Shown piece by piece: positions 1 through 9,300 of a stretch of DNA of 46,249 nucleotides. The DNA comes from Thermoclostridium sp. (GTDB lineage: Bacteria > Bacillota > Clostridia > DSM-8532). The stretch spans positions 1 through 46,249 of the forward strand of contig JAGOJH010000013.1 in the NCBI GenBank assembly GCA_017995215.1, in the 5' to 3' direction. Both the position numbers and the translations under genes were made by a program. The notes below the pieces were generated by a model. The model was not told where the DNA came from, searched no databases, and saw nothing but the letters and a program-made list of their open reading frames with translations. Every line of letters starts with the position of its first letter. Within the stretch, counting starts at the first letter, position 1.

Positions 1-236
1 GTCTAAAACGGGTAAAAAACGGTTTATTCCGTTGTTTCATTTACCATCAGTTTGGCTATAATCAAAACAAAATCGAATAAAAAAGCTGAACATTCTGGAA
101 CGCTTTGCCACCCCGGGAGACCTTCCCGCCCCTGCATCCTGCGTGATCATCACGGAGGATTTTTATCTGGAAGTTTTCCGGTGGCCTATAGACTGTCAGC
201 GATGATTGAATATATGAAGAAATGAGGTTACTTGCC
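1..236. other. 5' edge, no gene recognised
   Basis: I find no convincing gene here. One forward frame is open from about 16 to a stop at 223-225, but a stop at 13-15 closes it on the left, so it cannot be the tail of a gene entering the window, and its translation matches nothing I know. The last bases hold the GAGG (224-227) that probably serves the ATP-grasp gene. Confidence 0.4.
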
Positions 237-1259
237 GTGAGTGAGGTTCCCAGAGGCCCCAGATACAAGGTCGGAATTACATTTAATTTAAAGAAGAAAA
301 AAGAAAATGAACTTGAGGATGAACAAGCGGAGTATGACAGTATTCACACCATTGAGGCTATTGAAAAAGCATTAAGAAACACCGGATGTGAGGTTGTTTT
401 CCTGGAAGCAGGGGAAGACCTGCCGCAGAAGCTGAAAGAGGATCCTCCGGATATTGTTTTCAACGTAGCAGAGGGAAAAGGGGGCAGAGGCCGGGAAGCA
501 CAGGTTCCAGCCATTTTAAACCTATATTCCATACCATTCACCGGGTCTGATGAGACCACCTTATGTATAGCACTGGATAAGGGGCTTGCGAAGAAAATCG
601 TAAAGTCCTGCAGAATAAAAACACCAGTGTTTTTTGTTTGGAACGGAACCATGTCCAAACTGCCTCGCAGCCTGCATTTCCCGGTAATTGTAAAGCCCAA
701 TGCAGAAGGTTCCAGCAAGGGTGTTTTGGGAACGATGCTTGCACACGACAGAAAAGAGTTGAAAGCGCTTCTGAAAGAGAAGTGGGACAGATACCATCAG
801 CCCATTTTGGTGGAGGAATACATTGATGGGCGTGAGTTTACCGTTGGTGTTGTTGGAAACGGTGCTGAAAAACGTGTTTTCAGGCCCATGGAAATTCTGA
901 TCTCCAACGAGGGAAACCCTGACGGCAGCAAGATTTACAGCTTTCATGTAAAAACGAATTATGAAAAGTATGTGAAATATCAGTGCCCGGCTAACATTGA
1001 CTCTGAAACTGAAAAAGGAATGATGCAAATTGCCGGCCAGATATACGACCTGCTGGAATGCAGAGATTTTGCCAGAATTGATTTCATGCTTTCTGGTGAA
1101 AACCAGATAAACTTTATTGAGATTAATCCACTTCCTGGCCTGGCGCCGGGCTATAGTGATTACCCCATGCTTGCGGAATACAACGGGTTGGGATATGACG
1201 ATCTGATCAAGTCGGTTCTCAACAGCGGATTGAAACGGTATGGGATGTCAGCTGTTTAG
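237..1259 (+). CDS. D-Ala-D-Ala ligase-like ATP-grasp enzyme
   Basis: This is an ATP-grasp carboxylate-amine ligase of the D-alanine-D-alanine ligase group. Seen: an N-terminal alpha/beta part, the central 'VKPNAEGSSKGV' nucleotide-binding strand, 'PILVEEYIDGREFTVGVVGN', and a C-terminal 'ARIDFML...FIEINPLPGL' metal-binding segment, which in true Ddl is usually EVNTxPG. The substitution and what follows (APGYSDYP) suggest a substrate other than two D-alanines. A GAGG at 224-227 sits 9 nt before the GTG at 237; an in-frame ATG at 222 would add five residues and has no good ribosome site. The aminomutase gene begins 19 nt after its stop, so the two are probably co-transcribed. Inference: the pair may make and then ligate a beta-amino acid such as beta-lysine. 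The family is certain, the substrate is not. Confidence 0.85.
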   Translation: MSEVPRGPRYKVGITFNLKKKKENELEDEQAEYDSIHTIEAIEKALRNTGCEVVFLEAGEDLPQKLKEDPPDIVFNVAEGKGGRGREAQVPAILNLYSIPFTGSDETTLCIALDKGLAKKIVKSCRIKTPVFFVWNGTMSKLPRSLHFPVIVKPNAEGSSKGVLGTMLAHDRKELKALLKEKWDRYHQPILVEEYIDGREFTVGVVGNGAEKRVFRPMEILISNEGNPDGSKIYSFHVKTNYEKYVKYQCPANIDSETEKGMMQIAGQIYDLLECRDFARIDFMLSGENQINFIEINPLPGLAPGYSDYPMLAEYNGLGYDDLIKSVLNSGLKRYGMSAV

Positions 1260-1278
1260 AATTGGGGGTATTACTGTG

Positions 1279-2394
1279 ATGGATTATAATAAAATCGACC
1301 TGTGGAAAAATGTAACGGAGGATCAGTGGAACGACTGGAAATGGCAGTTTAGAAACCGTATCCAGGATGTGGAGACGCTAAAGGAAATCATCGGGTTGTC
1401 TGGTGAAGAGGAAAAGTTTCTTGGTGAATGCCTGAACCAGTTCAGGATGGCCGTTACTCCCTACTATGCAAGCCTGATCAACCCTGAGGATGCACATTGT
1501 CCCATTAAAACGCAATGCATACCTTCCCCGCAGGAGATGGAGGTTTTCGATTTCGAAAAGATCGATCCGCTGGGGGAGGAAAAATACACCAAGGTGCCCT
1601 CCATTGTGCATAAATATCCGGACAGGGTTTTGTTCCTGCTGACCGGAAAATGCGCCATGTACTGCAGACACTGCACCCGCAGAAGGCTGGCAGGCAACGA
1701 GGATTTTACCATTCTGGAGAAGAATGTGCAGATGGCTTTGGACTATATCGGCAGCCATCCCGAGGTTCGTGATGTTCTGCTTTCCGGTGGGGATCCCTTT
1801 ATTCTGGGCGATTCTTTCCTGGAATCAATCATCAAAAGGCTTCGGGCCATCCCTCATGTAGAGGTGATCCGCATTGGAACCAGAACACCCGTTGTAATTC
1901 CCATGCGCATTACCGATGATCTGGTGAACATGCTGAAAAAGTACCAGCCCATTTGGATTAACACCCACTTTAACCACCCCAGGGAAATCACCCCTGAAGC
2001 GATTAAGGCCTGTAACAGGATTGTGGATGCCGGTATCCCTCTTGGCAACCAAACCGTTCTGCTGAAAGGTGTGAACGATAACGTGGAAACCATGAAGGAA
2101 CTGATGCTGAAGCTTGTAAGAAACAGGGTTCGCCCCTATTACCTGTATCAGTGCGACATCGCCCAGGGCATCAACCACTTCCGCACCCCTGTGGAAAAGG
2201 GTATGGATATTATGGCGCACCTGCGGGGATATATCTCCGGGTTTGCCGTGCCAACCTTTGTGATTGACGCGCCTAACGGCGGAGGCAAAATTCCGGTCGG
2301 AGTGCAATACATTCAGGAAATCAACGACCAGGAAGTGAAACTGAAGAATTATAAGGGTGACTCTTATGCTTACCCCAATGTCGTGGATTTTTAG
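1279..2394 (+). CDS. kamA: lysine 2,3-aminomutase (KamA family), zinc-tail-less
   Basis: This radical-SAM, PLP-dependent aminomutase would convert L-lysine to L-beta-lysine. Seen in 371 residues: the CxxxCxxC cluster at C125/C129/C132, the PLP lysine K337 in 'GGGK', and both acidic residues that read the lysine side chain in clostridial KamA, D293 ('QCDI') and D330 ('VIDAP'). Glutamate 2,3-aminomutases replace these with Lys and Asn, so lysine is the expected substrate. The protein stops about 45 residues short of classical KamA and lacks its C-terminal CxCxxC zinc site used in subunit packing. Start: GGGGG at 1264-1268 is 10 nt before ATG 1279; an upstream ATG at 1240 would overlap the ligase gene and has no ribosome site. 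It forms an operon with the ligase and is followed by a terminator. Confidence 0.88.
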   Translation: MDYNKIDLWKNVTEDQWNDWKWQFRNRIQDVETLKEIIGLSGEEEKFLGECLNQFRMAVTPYYASLINPEDAHCPIKTQCIPSPQEMEVFDFEKIDPLGEEKYTKVPSIVHKYPDRVLFLLTGKCAMYCRHCTRRRLAGNEDFTILEKNVQMALDYIGSHPEVRDVLLSGGDPFILGDSFLESIIKRLRAIPHVEVIRIGTRTPVVIPMRITDDLVNMLKKYQPIWINTHFNHPREITPEAIKACNRIVDAGIPLGNQTVLLKGVNDNVETMKELMLKLVRNRVRPYYLYQCDIAQGINHFRTPVEKGMDIMAHLRGYISGFAVPTFVIDAPNGGGKIPVGVQYIQEINDQEVKLKNYKGDSYAYPNVVDF

Positions 2395-2413
2395 GAAAAT
2401 ACTTTCATACAAG

Positions 2414-2439
2414 AAAGAAACCGAAAGGTTTCTTTTTTT
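2414..2439 (+). terminator. Rho-independent terminator of ligase-kamA operon
   Basis: A 9-bp perfect stem (AAAGAAACC / GGTTTCTTT) with a GAAA loop runs into a T tract, 20 nt after the kamA stop. Confidence 0.9.
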
Positions 2440-2479
2440 ATGTTCTTTATTCGATATCGCCCTGTGAAAGTTGCTTAGT

Positions 2480-3124
2480 TTAGTTACGCCTGCCAATCAC
2501 CTTTTTTCCTGCTGCAAATCGTTTGATAATCAGTTTCAAACCGTTTACACATAACACGGCAGTTACGGCAAGCCCGCCCGCAAAATCTGCAATCCTGGCC
2601 GCATTTCCCTTTACCAGCATCACCGCAATAAGTGCACCGCAAACACAAGTGTCCACAACCGTTTTCGTATAGTATAAAGCGCGTTGTGCTTTCATCACGT
2701 CATTCGGGCTTTTTTTGTTGGCTGCCGTATAGTTCGCTGCCAGAATACCATTGCTGATGACCCCCAGAACTGCAATGATTAAAGCAGGGACTACATTGCC
2801 CTTATCAGACGGGCGAATAAAACCAACAGCAGCCAGGCACCCCATGGCCAAGCCGGATATAAGCATAGCAATGCCAACGATAATGTCAACGCGGCGCTCT
2901 AGCCGGACGCGCTTTTCATCACCGCTGGGAAGCCCTGAGGTAGAACGATAAACATACCAGGAAACAATGGTTGCTGCAAGTTCAACCGTGCGCCGCACAA
3001 AATCAGCTATTTGTGTGGTGGATTTTCCAACCAGCAAGCCAAGCCCCAAAACCAACGGCCCCGGCGCGCTGAGTAATACGGAGGCGAGAAGTGTTCTGCC
3101 ACCGCGTTTTTCGCTTACTGCCAT
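2480..3124 (-). CDS. CDF-like integral membrane protein (cation transporter family)
   Basis: A 214-residue, very hydrophobic protein with about six membrane segments. The pattern 'TTQIADFVRRTVELAATIVSWYVYR' followed by 'LERRVDIIVGIAMLISGLAMG' and 'YYTKTVVDTCVCGALIAVM' resembles the membrane part of cation diffusion facilitators, but the cytoplasmic C-terminal domain is absent and the usual HxxxD metal site is not evident, so metal transport is uncertain. Start: GGAGGT lies upstream of ATG 3124 at good spacing; an ATG at 3151 lacks one. It is the last gene of a leftward operon after the CTP-transferase-like gene. Its first codons are a near copy of the end of that gene (see the direct repeat at 3102-3213). 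Confidence 0.6.
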   Translation of the reverse strand: MAVSEKRGGRTLLASVLLSAPGPLVLGLGLLVGKSTTQIADFVRRTVELAATIVSWYVYRSTSGLPSGDEKRVRLERRVDIIVGIAMLISGLAMGCLAAVGFIRPSDKGNVVPALIIAVLGVISNGILAANYTAANKKSPNDVMKAQRALYYTKTVVDTCVCGALIAVMLVKGNAARIADFAGGLAVTAVLCVNGLKLIIKRFAAGKKVIGRRN

Positions 3125-3213
3125 ACCAGCGTTACACCTCCGTAATCCCATAATATCGAAACAAGAAGGGTATTTTAACGCGTTTATCGCTTACTGCCAT
3201 ACCGGCGCTATAC
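3102..3213. repeat. imperfect direct repeat, about 36 bp, offset 76 bp
   Basis: The stretch 3102-3137 recurs at 3178-3213 with a handful of mismatches; the core TCGCTTACTGCCATACC is identical in both. One copy encodes the first codons of the CDF-like protein (MAVSEKRG), while the other covers the last codons and stop of the kinase-like protein (PVWQ, stop) in another frame. This looks like a small local duplication that created a gene border. Confidence 0.75.
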
Positions 3214-3916
3214 CCCCGGATGCCCATAGTATTGTGGTTAAAACAACAAGCGACGCAAGAGGACAGGTGATCGTGTCCGCACCGTTACGCGTGTACAGTT
3301 CAACGATTGAAGCAAAAATAGCCGCAGCAGCTGCAGCTATCAGGCTAATGTACCAAGCTGTTGCACCCTTGACAAGCAATACAGCCGAGCAGGCAAGAAA
3401 TGCCACAACCGCCATGGCAACAGTACCTTCAACGGATTTCACGCCCTCAATATGGCGCCCCTGGAGCTTATGTTTACCAAACCGTTTGCCTACCAAAGCT
3501 GCCGCTGCGTCACCAAAACCCCAGGTAAACACACTTGCCACGGCAAGATAGCCAGAATTAAAAAGGCCCCAGCCAACTGTTAATACAATGCTGAAAGTCA
3601 CAAATATTTGAATCATGCTCCATTTCACCTCATTGGGTTTGCGCTGAACCAGCAGCGTTGAATAGCCCTTAAGCCTTTCGGCATAATGGAGAATGGGGAA
3701 AATAAGAATGATCAGGACAAAGCAGGCTAAAACTGCATGCCACCAAACATTGAAAGCGTACAGAAAAACGAATAAGGAAAAAATCACCCCAATATGAAGC
3801 ACCTTTCGGAACAGTTCACTCTTTGCAGAAAAAAACTTTCTTGTGGGAATGATGATACTAACAAACACCACGAAATATGCGATCAAAATTCCAAATCCGG
3901 ACAAGAACTGGGACAT
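3191..3916 (-). CDS. dolichol/phytol kinase-like CTP transferase (phosphatidate cytidylyltransferase superfamily)
   Basis: A 241-residue membrane protein with about seven hydrophobic segments. The motif 'TWGFGDAAAALVGKRFGKHKL' followed by 'GRHIEGVKSVEGTVAM' is the signature of the SEC59/DGK1/VTE5 family, whose members use CTP to phosphorylate prenyl alcohols or diacylglycerol. The early 'FRKVLHIGVIF' also fits that family. Start ATG 3916 follows GGGAGGAGAGACC. The gene lies 24 nt after the GH127 gene and 66 nt before the CDF-like gene, same direction. Inference: recycling or making of a lipid carrier phosphate; the actual lipid cannot be told from sequence. Confidence 0.75.
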   Translation of the reverse strand: MSQFLSGFGILIAYFVVFVSIIIPTRKFFSAKSELFRKVLHIGVIFSLFVFLYAFNVWWHAVLACFVLIILIFPILHYAERLKGYSTLLVQRKPNEVKWSMIQIFVTFSIVLTVGWGLFNSGYLAVASVFTWGFGDAAAALVGKRFGKHKLQGRHIEGVKSVEGTVAMAVVAFLACSAVLLVKGATAWYISLIAAAAAAIFASIVELYTRNGADTITCPLASLVVLTTILWASGGIAPVWQ

Positions 3917-3940
3917 GGTCTCTCCTCCCGATGCTGTTTT

Positions 3941-5896
3941 TCAGCAATGCCGGCGTATCCATACCTGCATTTCGCCCTGCCCCCTGTTGCCCCACATGAA
4001 GTAGGGCACTGCTGTGAGTTTGGCAGGCTTATCCTCTTGAATAAATGGCCTATACAGCTGTTCGCCCCAATTCTCTTCACAGGTACGAAAGGCTGAAGCA
4101 TGGATGATAACAGCACCCTGCAGGATTTCTTCAGCACAGGAAATCTTTATATCGGGCTCCTGCGCGATAGACAGGGCCGAAAGATTCTTTCCGTTGTCAG
4201 CTTCTTCAAGGCAGTAAACAATTGGCCCCCTTTGCAAAGCGACACAGCCTGCGTTTGCGTTAACCTTCGGATTGGATTGAATTACTTCCACCGGCATTTC
4301 CATGCAAAGCTCCACTTCGTCGCCTGCGTTCCAGCACCTTTCCAAAAGCAGATAACCGTTTACAAGGTTTCCTCCCTTTTCTACCGGCATACCATTTACC
4401 TGAACAGTCCATTGCCTGCACCAGCCGGGAACCCTCAATGCCAGTTTAAAGGTTTTCTCTTGGACCCCCTCAACCTTTACTTTTATATGGCCATCCCAGG
4501 GATAATTGCTTTCCTGAACAAGCCGCAGCTTTTCCCCGCCGATTTCCACTTCGGCATCGCCGCTGATATACAAATGAACAAACACCGTATCCTGATTGAA
4601 GGAATACACATATTGCCCCAGAGATGTCAGCAACCTTGAAACATTGGGCGGGCAACAGGCACAGCCAAACCATTTTTGCCGGATTGGCTTCACATGGCGC
4701 CTGTCCGGATTCTTTTCAGAAGCCTCCGGGCATACCTCCAGAGGGTTTACATAGAAGAAATGTCTTCCGTCACGGGACATGGAGCCCAAAACAATGTTAT
4801 ACAGCGCGCGTTCCATTACATCGCCATAAATGCCATGCTGCTCAATCTGCATCATTCTTTGGGCGAAGAAGATTAAGCCGATTGAAGCGCAGGTTTCTGC
4901 GTATACCGTATCATTGGGCAAATCATAATCAAAGCTGAATGCCTCGCCCTGATGCGTAGAACCAATTCCACCAGTAATGTATAACTGTTTTTGAACAATA
5001 TTATTCCATATGCGTTTACAGGCATCAAACAGATCATGGTCATCCGTCTGCCCTGCGATATCAGCCATGGCTGTGTACATATATACCGCCCTTACCGCAT
5101 GCCCAACTGCAACATCCTGCTCACGGACAGGCTTGTGGGCCTGATGATATTTTAAATCCGGAGGAGGAACCTGCCCCTCCCTCCAGTGTGAAAGGCCCTT
5201 CCGGCTTTCCCATTCGCTCTGGAAAAAGTTCGGTTCTTTTCCACGCTCGTCAATAAAATACCTGGCAAGCCGAAGATACTTCTCGTTACCGGTTGCCTTG
5301 AACAGCTTCACAAGCGCCAGCTCTATCTCCTGATGCCCATCATACCCGTGCAGCTTTTCAGGCTCGGGCCCGAAAACAGTATCGATGTAATCGGCAAAGC
5401 GGCACATGACATCCAACAGCTTCCTCTTCCCCGTTGCATGATAATAAGCAACGGCTGCTTCCATCATATGACCTGCCGTATAAAGCTCATGACATTCCTG
5501 CAGATTGGTCCATCGTTTTCCTTTTTCCTTAATGAGATAATACGTATTCAGATATCCATCAGGCTGCTGTGCCTTTTCAATGATGTCGATCATCCCGTCG
5601 GCAATGGATTCCAACTGGGGATCCGGATGAATCGCCAGGCTATATCCCACAGCTTCCAGCCATTTGGCCACATCGGTGTCCTGGAACACAAACCCTCTGA
5701 ATTCGCCTTCTTCCAGCCCGGCGGCTATCTTAAAGTTCTTGACGGCATGGCTGGGCTCGGCATCGGCGACGCGATCATTTAAGGCTTCCCACTGGTATGG
5801 GATCACCGTATTTCTGACAAGATCTGAGTAGTCGGTCCAGAACTTGTCGGATATAGTTACTTTTTCAACAGGCTGGGCTGTTTTGATTGTTTTCAT
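3941..5896 (-). CDS. glycoside hydrolase family 127 (beta-L-arabinofuranosidase-type)
   Basis: This 651-residue protein (counting from ATG 5896) matches the GH127/DUF1680 family, whose founding member HypBA1 is a retaining beta-L-arabinofuranosidase with a zinc-bound cysteine nucleophile. The catalytic set is present at the right spacing: the acid/base Glu in 'HQGEAF' about residue 318, Glu and Cys of 'YAETC' 16-18 residues later, and the 'GCACCPPN' pair in which the first Cys of CC is the expected nucleophile. An (alpha/alpha)6 barrel comes first and beta-sandwiches follow. No signal peptide, so the enzyme is cytoplasmic and acts on imported oligosaccharides. GGAGGT precedes both a TTG at 5902 and ATG 5896; either could start it. 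First gene of a three-gene leftward operon. Confidence 0.9.
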   Translation of the reverse strand: MKTIKTAQPVEKVTISDKFWTDYSDLVRNTVIPYQWEALNDRVADAEPSHAVKNFKIAAGLEEGEFRGFVFQDTDVAKWLEAVGYSLAIHPDPQLESIADGMIDIIEKAQQPDGYLNTYYLIKEKGKRWTNLQECHELYTAGHMMEAAVAYYHATGKRKLLDVMCRFADYIDTVFGPEPEKLHGYDGHQEIELALVKLFKATGNEKYLRLARYFIDERGKEPNFFQSEWESRKGLSHWREGQVPPPDLKYHQAHKPVREQDVAVGHAVRAVYMYTAMADIAGQTDDHDLFDACKRIWNNIVQKQLYITGGIGSTHQGEAFSFDYDLPNDTVYAETCASIGLIFFAQRMMQIEQHGIYGDVMERALYNIVLGSMSRDGRHFFYVNPLEVCPEASEKNPDRRHVKPIRQKWFGCACCPPNVSRLLTSLGQYVYSFNQDTVFVHLYISGDAEVEIGGEKLRLVQESNYPWDGHIKVKVEGVQEKTFKLALRVPGWCRQWTVQVNGMPVEKGGNLVNGYLLLERCWNAGDEVELCMEMPVEVIQSNPKVNANAGCVALQRGPIVYCLEEADNGKNLSALSIAQEPDIKISCAEEILQGAVIIHASAFRTCEENWGEQLYRPFIQEDKPAKLTAVPYFMWGNRGQGEMQVWIRRHC

Positions 5897-5902
5897 GGGC
5901 AA

Positions 5903-6388
5903 GCAATACCTCCATGCTTCTCAAATTCAAGGTTAAGTTCATTCAAATTAAAGCTTTGGGTTCCATCGTCAGAAACGATATCATTATTAGCCTCTGTACT
6001 AAATACTATCATTTCTCTTTATACTTTGGTTTTCTCTTTGATGTGTATTCCTCGTTATGCTTCCCTCATATCAGTTTACATTTACAAATTATAAAAAACA
6101 ACTTTTTTATGGAGAATGAGCATACAACAAATGAGAGTTCTATACACAAAAGTATCATTGTGATAAGATACTAAAGTGAGCTTCGCATATATCCCAATAA
6201 AGAGATACTCACAGCTACAAAACATAAGATTCTTGTTTATATGTCATATTTACTATGGATTCTCGCTTTTTGATAGAAAGATCAATTTGATAAACTTTTT
6301 TTATTTCACTGCATTCATTTGGAAATCATGTATCCTTATTTGGCGAATACGTTTCTGCAGTGAAGCAATCTATGTGTTGAGGTGACAT
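5903..6388. other. AT-rich divergent intergenic region
   Basis: 486 nt between the divergent GH127 and HEAT-repeat genes, clearly more AT-rich than the flanks. Short open frames here look non-coding: odd composition, no ribosome sites. It should hold both promoters. A spaced inverted repeat AGTATC...GATACT (6151-6172, 10-nt centre) could be a regulator site; nothing else stands out. Confidence 0.5.
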
Positions 6389-9300
6389 ATGCTTTTCAAT
6401 CATTCTATTCCAAGTAAGAAAGATTTGCTGAAAGAGTTTGATTCGCTTGGCCATTCTGCCAGAGTAAAGAAAATGGCCATGATAGGGCGAGACAATGCTC
6501 AGTCAAAGCAGTATTTGGATTTGTTGACTTCTTTGCTGCAGGACGGTGCTTATGAGGGGCACCTTGCACTAATCGGTGCACTAACCATTAAGAACTCCAA
6601 TATCATCTTGTCTGCCTTAAAGCATCCCATGGCCAGCGTTAGAAAAACGGCAGCAGGCGGTCTTTCATTCGTAGTATCGGACGACGATATTGTTAAGGAA
6701 ATCGAAGTTCTATCACAGGATTGCCGCCGATTACTGCTGCGCAACATTCGCAAGCTAAACCGAAGGCCATTGGCAGAACGACTGCTCCCCCTGGTATATT
6801 CCCGGTGGGGCGCACATGATGCCGCGCTTCTGTTACCCTCATGCAGCCAAGAAACAATTGAAAAATATCTTCCGGACATCGGGCACACCATTACGAATTG
6901 GAGTTTGTTGGCATACAGAAGCCTTGAGGTGGTTGCAGACTATTTCAAAAGTTCTTTGGAAAAAGCACCGCTGATGCAAAAAAGCCTTGTGTGGTCCAGG
7001 TTCTCAACCGCCATTCGTTTTCTGTGTGCGGAAAAACCAGATTTTATTCTGGATTGTGCGATAAATATTGGGCCTAAGGATACAATTCACCCTTCATTGG
7101 AAAAAAGCCTGGGGATTTTGGCGCATAAATGCCCGGATAAGGTTTTTGATCTACTGGCTCAAAAGGGGTTTCGGAAAAATCTTCTGTTAAAAGGAATACC
7201 CATTACTTTACTAAGAAACATACGTTGCTTGTCGAAAGATCAGTGGATTGAACTGGGCAGGCTGATTGCCGAGAAACCTGAACATATTGCGAAGCTTCTT
7301 CATCACATTGCTCCATCCGACAGAGAAGATGTTTTTGAGGGCATCTATGAAAAAGAAGACCGAAAAGCTATGATTCTTCCTGAATCTTTACTGTATGAGC
7401 TTCCCCATGCGTTACGTGACCGTGAGGCGGTTCGTATGCTTAGTCTTCGCCAGATTTGTGAAAGCCGGGAAAGAATCCATCAGATTACTTCCTACCGTGA
7501 TATTGAATGTTCCAGAGAGGTGTTACAGCAAGCAGCCTGTTCGTCAAATGCTGATGAAAGAATGCAGGCCCTTTCATGTCTTATCCGTAGCACAGCGTTC
7601 TCCAGGTGCGGTGTCGATGAAACCTTGTTGTTCCTGTGCCGCATCAAAAACGAGCAGGATCCTGTAAGAAGCGCAGTTTTTACCGAGCTCGCCAGATACA
7701 ATGCGTCCATTTTTACCGACAGGCATATCAAAGAGCTTACCTTGCTGGTGGACAGCGTGATTGACGCCAGGGACACTTCCCACGCAACCAGATACGCTGT
7801 GCAACAATTTGCCTTTGCAGTGATGACCCAGAACGTATCAAACCCGGGCGGCGAACTATTTTTGTTTTCATTGGAGACAACGAAGAAATTAACAAAACAG
7901 ATGGGACAATTGGTGTTCCCTTCGCTGGAAAAAAACATCCCCCATGGTTTGGAAAAATCAGTTTTCAATGCAATTTACCCACTGGTCGTAGATTCGAACA
8001 AACGTGAAAACTACAATGTGGCTATCGCCTTGGCAGCAGCAATGGGCAAACGAGGCCATCATATAGCGCAGCTTCAGGATTTGCTGGAGGAAGCAATCGC
8101 TGCAAAGCCACAGTATGTGGCTACTCAGGCTGTAAGGTACTGGCTTGAGCCGAAAGAAACCCGTGACGAAAGGGTAAGGAAATTACTCTCCCGCGACAAA
8201 TCTTATATTACAATTCCAGCAGTGTTTATGCATTTGCATCTGCGGCGTCAGGAATGGCTGGACCCGTATATCTGCGGGGATATCATCCGAGGGCATTTCT
8301 TAACCGGTAAAACCATTTATTTAGTGCCAGCTGTGAATGGTTTTCAAAGATGGCTGCCCCGCCAGCAAGAAACTTTTATGTATCTGCTGGACAGAATCGT
8401 ATCCGACAATAAGCGAAGCCATTGGGAGCGTGCAAACTGCATGAAAATCATGGCCAGGATGCCAGATATCTGCCCGGATATAGTGTTCAGTTATGTTAGT
8501 AGCAGCGAGATTCCTATCGCTGAAGCAGCACTTCATGCAATATCGCTGCTTGAAGAGCCCGAAAAATCGATTCCGACCTTATTGGAAAATATTGATAGTG
8601 ATAAAGCACGTGTTGCAATGTATTCCCTGCCCAGGTGTGTACGGCTTGTTCATCCTGACTCATTCATGCTGAGCGTGAAAGAGCTTCTAAGCCGGGATGA
8701 TTTGAAAATTACGGTTCGAAAAGAAGCGATCAGGCTAATCGGAGCATATCAATGCAGTGGCGGCGTGGCGCTTTTAAAGGCAGAACTGCAGAAAACAAAC
8801 CCGCATAAGGATGTTATCATTGCTGTTGGCCATGCCACAAGAGCATTTCCGGTCAATGAGGATGCATGGGATATACTCAGCGAGCTGGCCGGTTCATCGA
8901 AGCCCGATATTGTCAGAAGCGTAATCTCCCTGCAACCGAATCAATTGTCTGCAGCGAACAAGGCTCGTTATTTGAAATTCATCATTCGGGTTGCGAACCA
9001 TCCGGAGGCAGACATTCGGGCAGAAGCGTTCACTTATATGAGGCAATGGATAACCGGAAGCGAGGAAGTGGTTGCTGCCGCCGCTGCAGCGGCTGTTGTT
9101 GACCTTGGATGCAGCTCTGTGTGGCGTACAGCAATTCATACACTGGTAGAAGCCAGCTGTGATGGTAAAGCCAACGCAATTGTGATGGGTGTTTTCAGGG
9201 ATTTGATCAATGTTGAAATAACTGAAGACTTCAATGCCAATGCGCAAAGAGATCTGCCCCATCGTCAGCGAATTGTCGCTTTTATAACTCTTCTGACCTC

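Noticed and set aside
237-1259. Calling the ATP-grasp gene ddl
   Set aside because: The metal-binding segment and its neighbourhood with an aminomutase differ from housekeeping D-Ala-D-Ala ligase; a gene symbol would overstate the case.
5887-6385. Two rightward open frames of 95 and 69 codons in the AT-rich gap
   Set aside because: Low-complexity, Phe/Ile/Tyr-rich translations from AT-rich DNA, no ribosome sites, and overlap with the GH127 start region. They look like chance openings.
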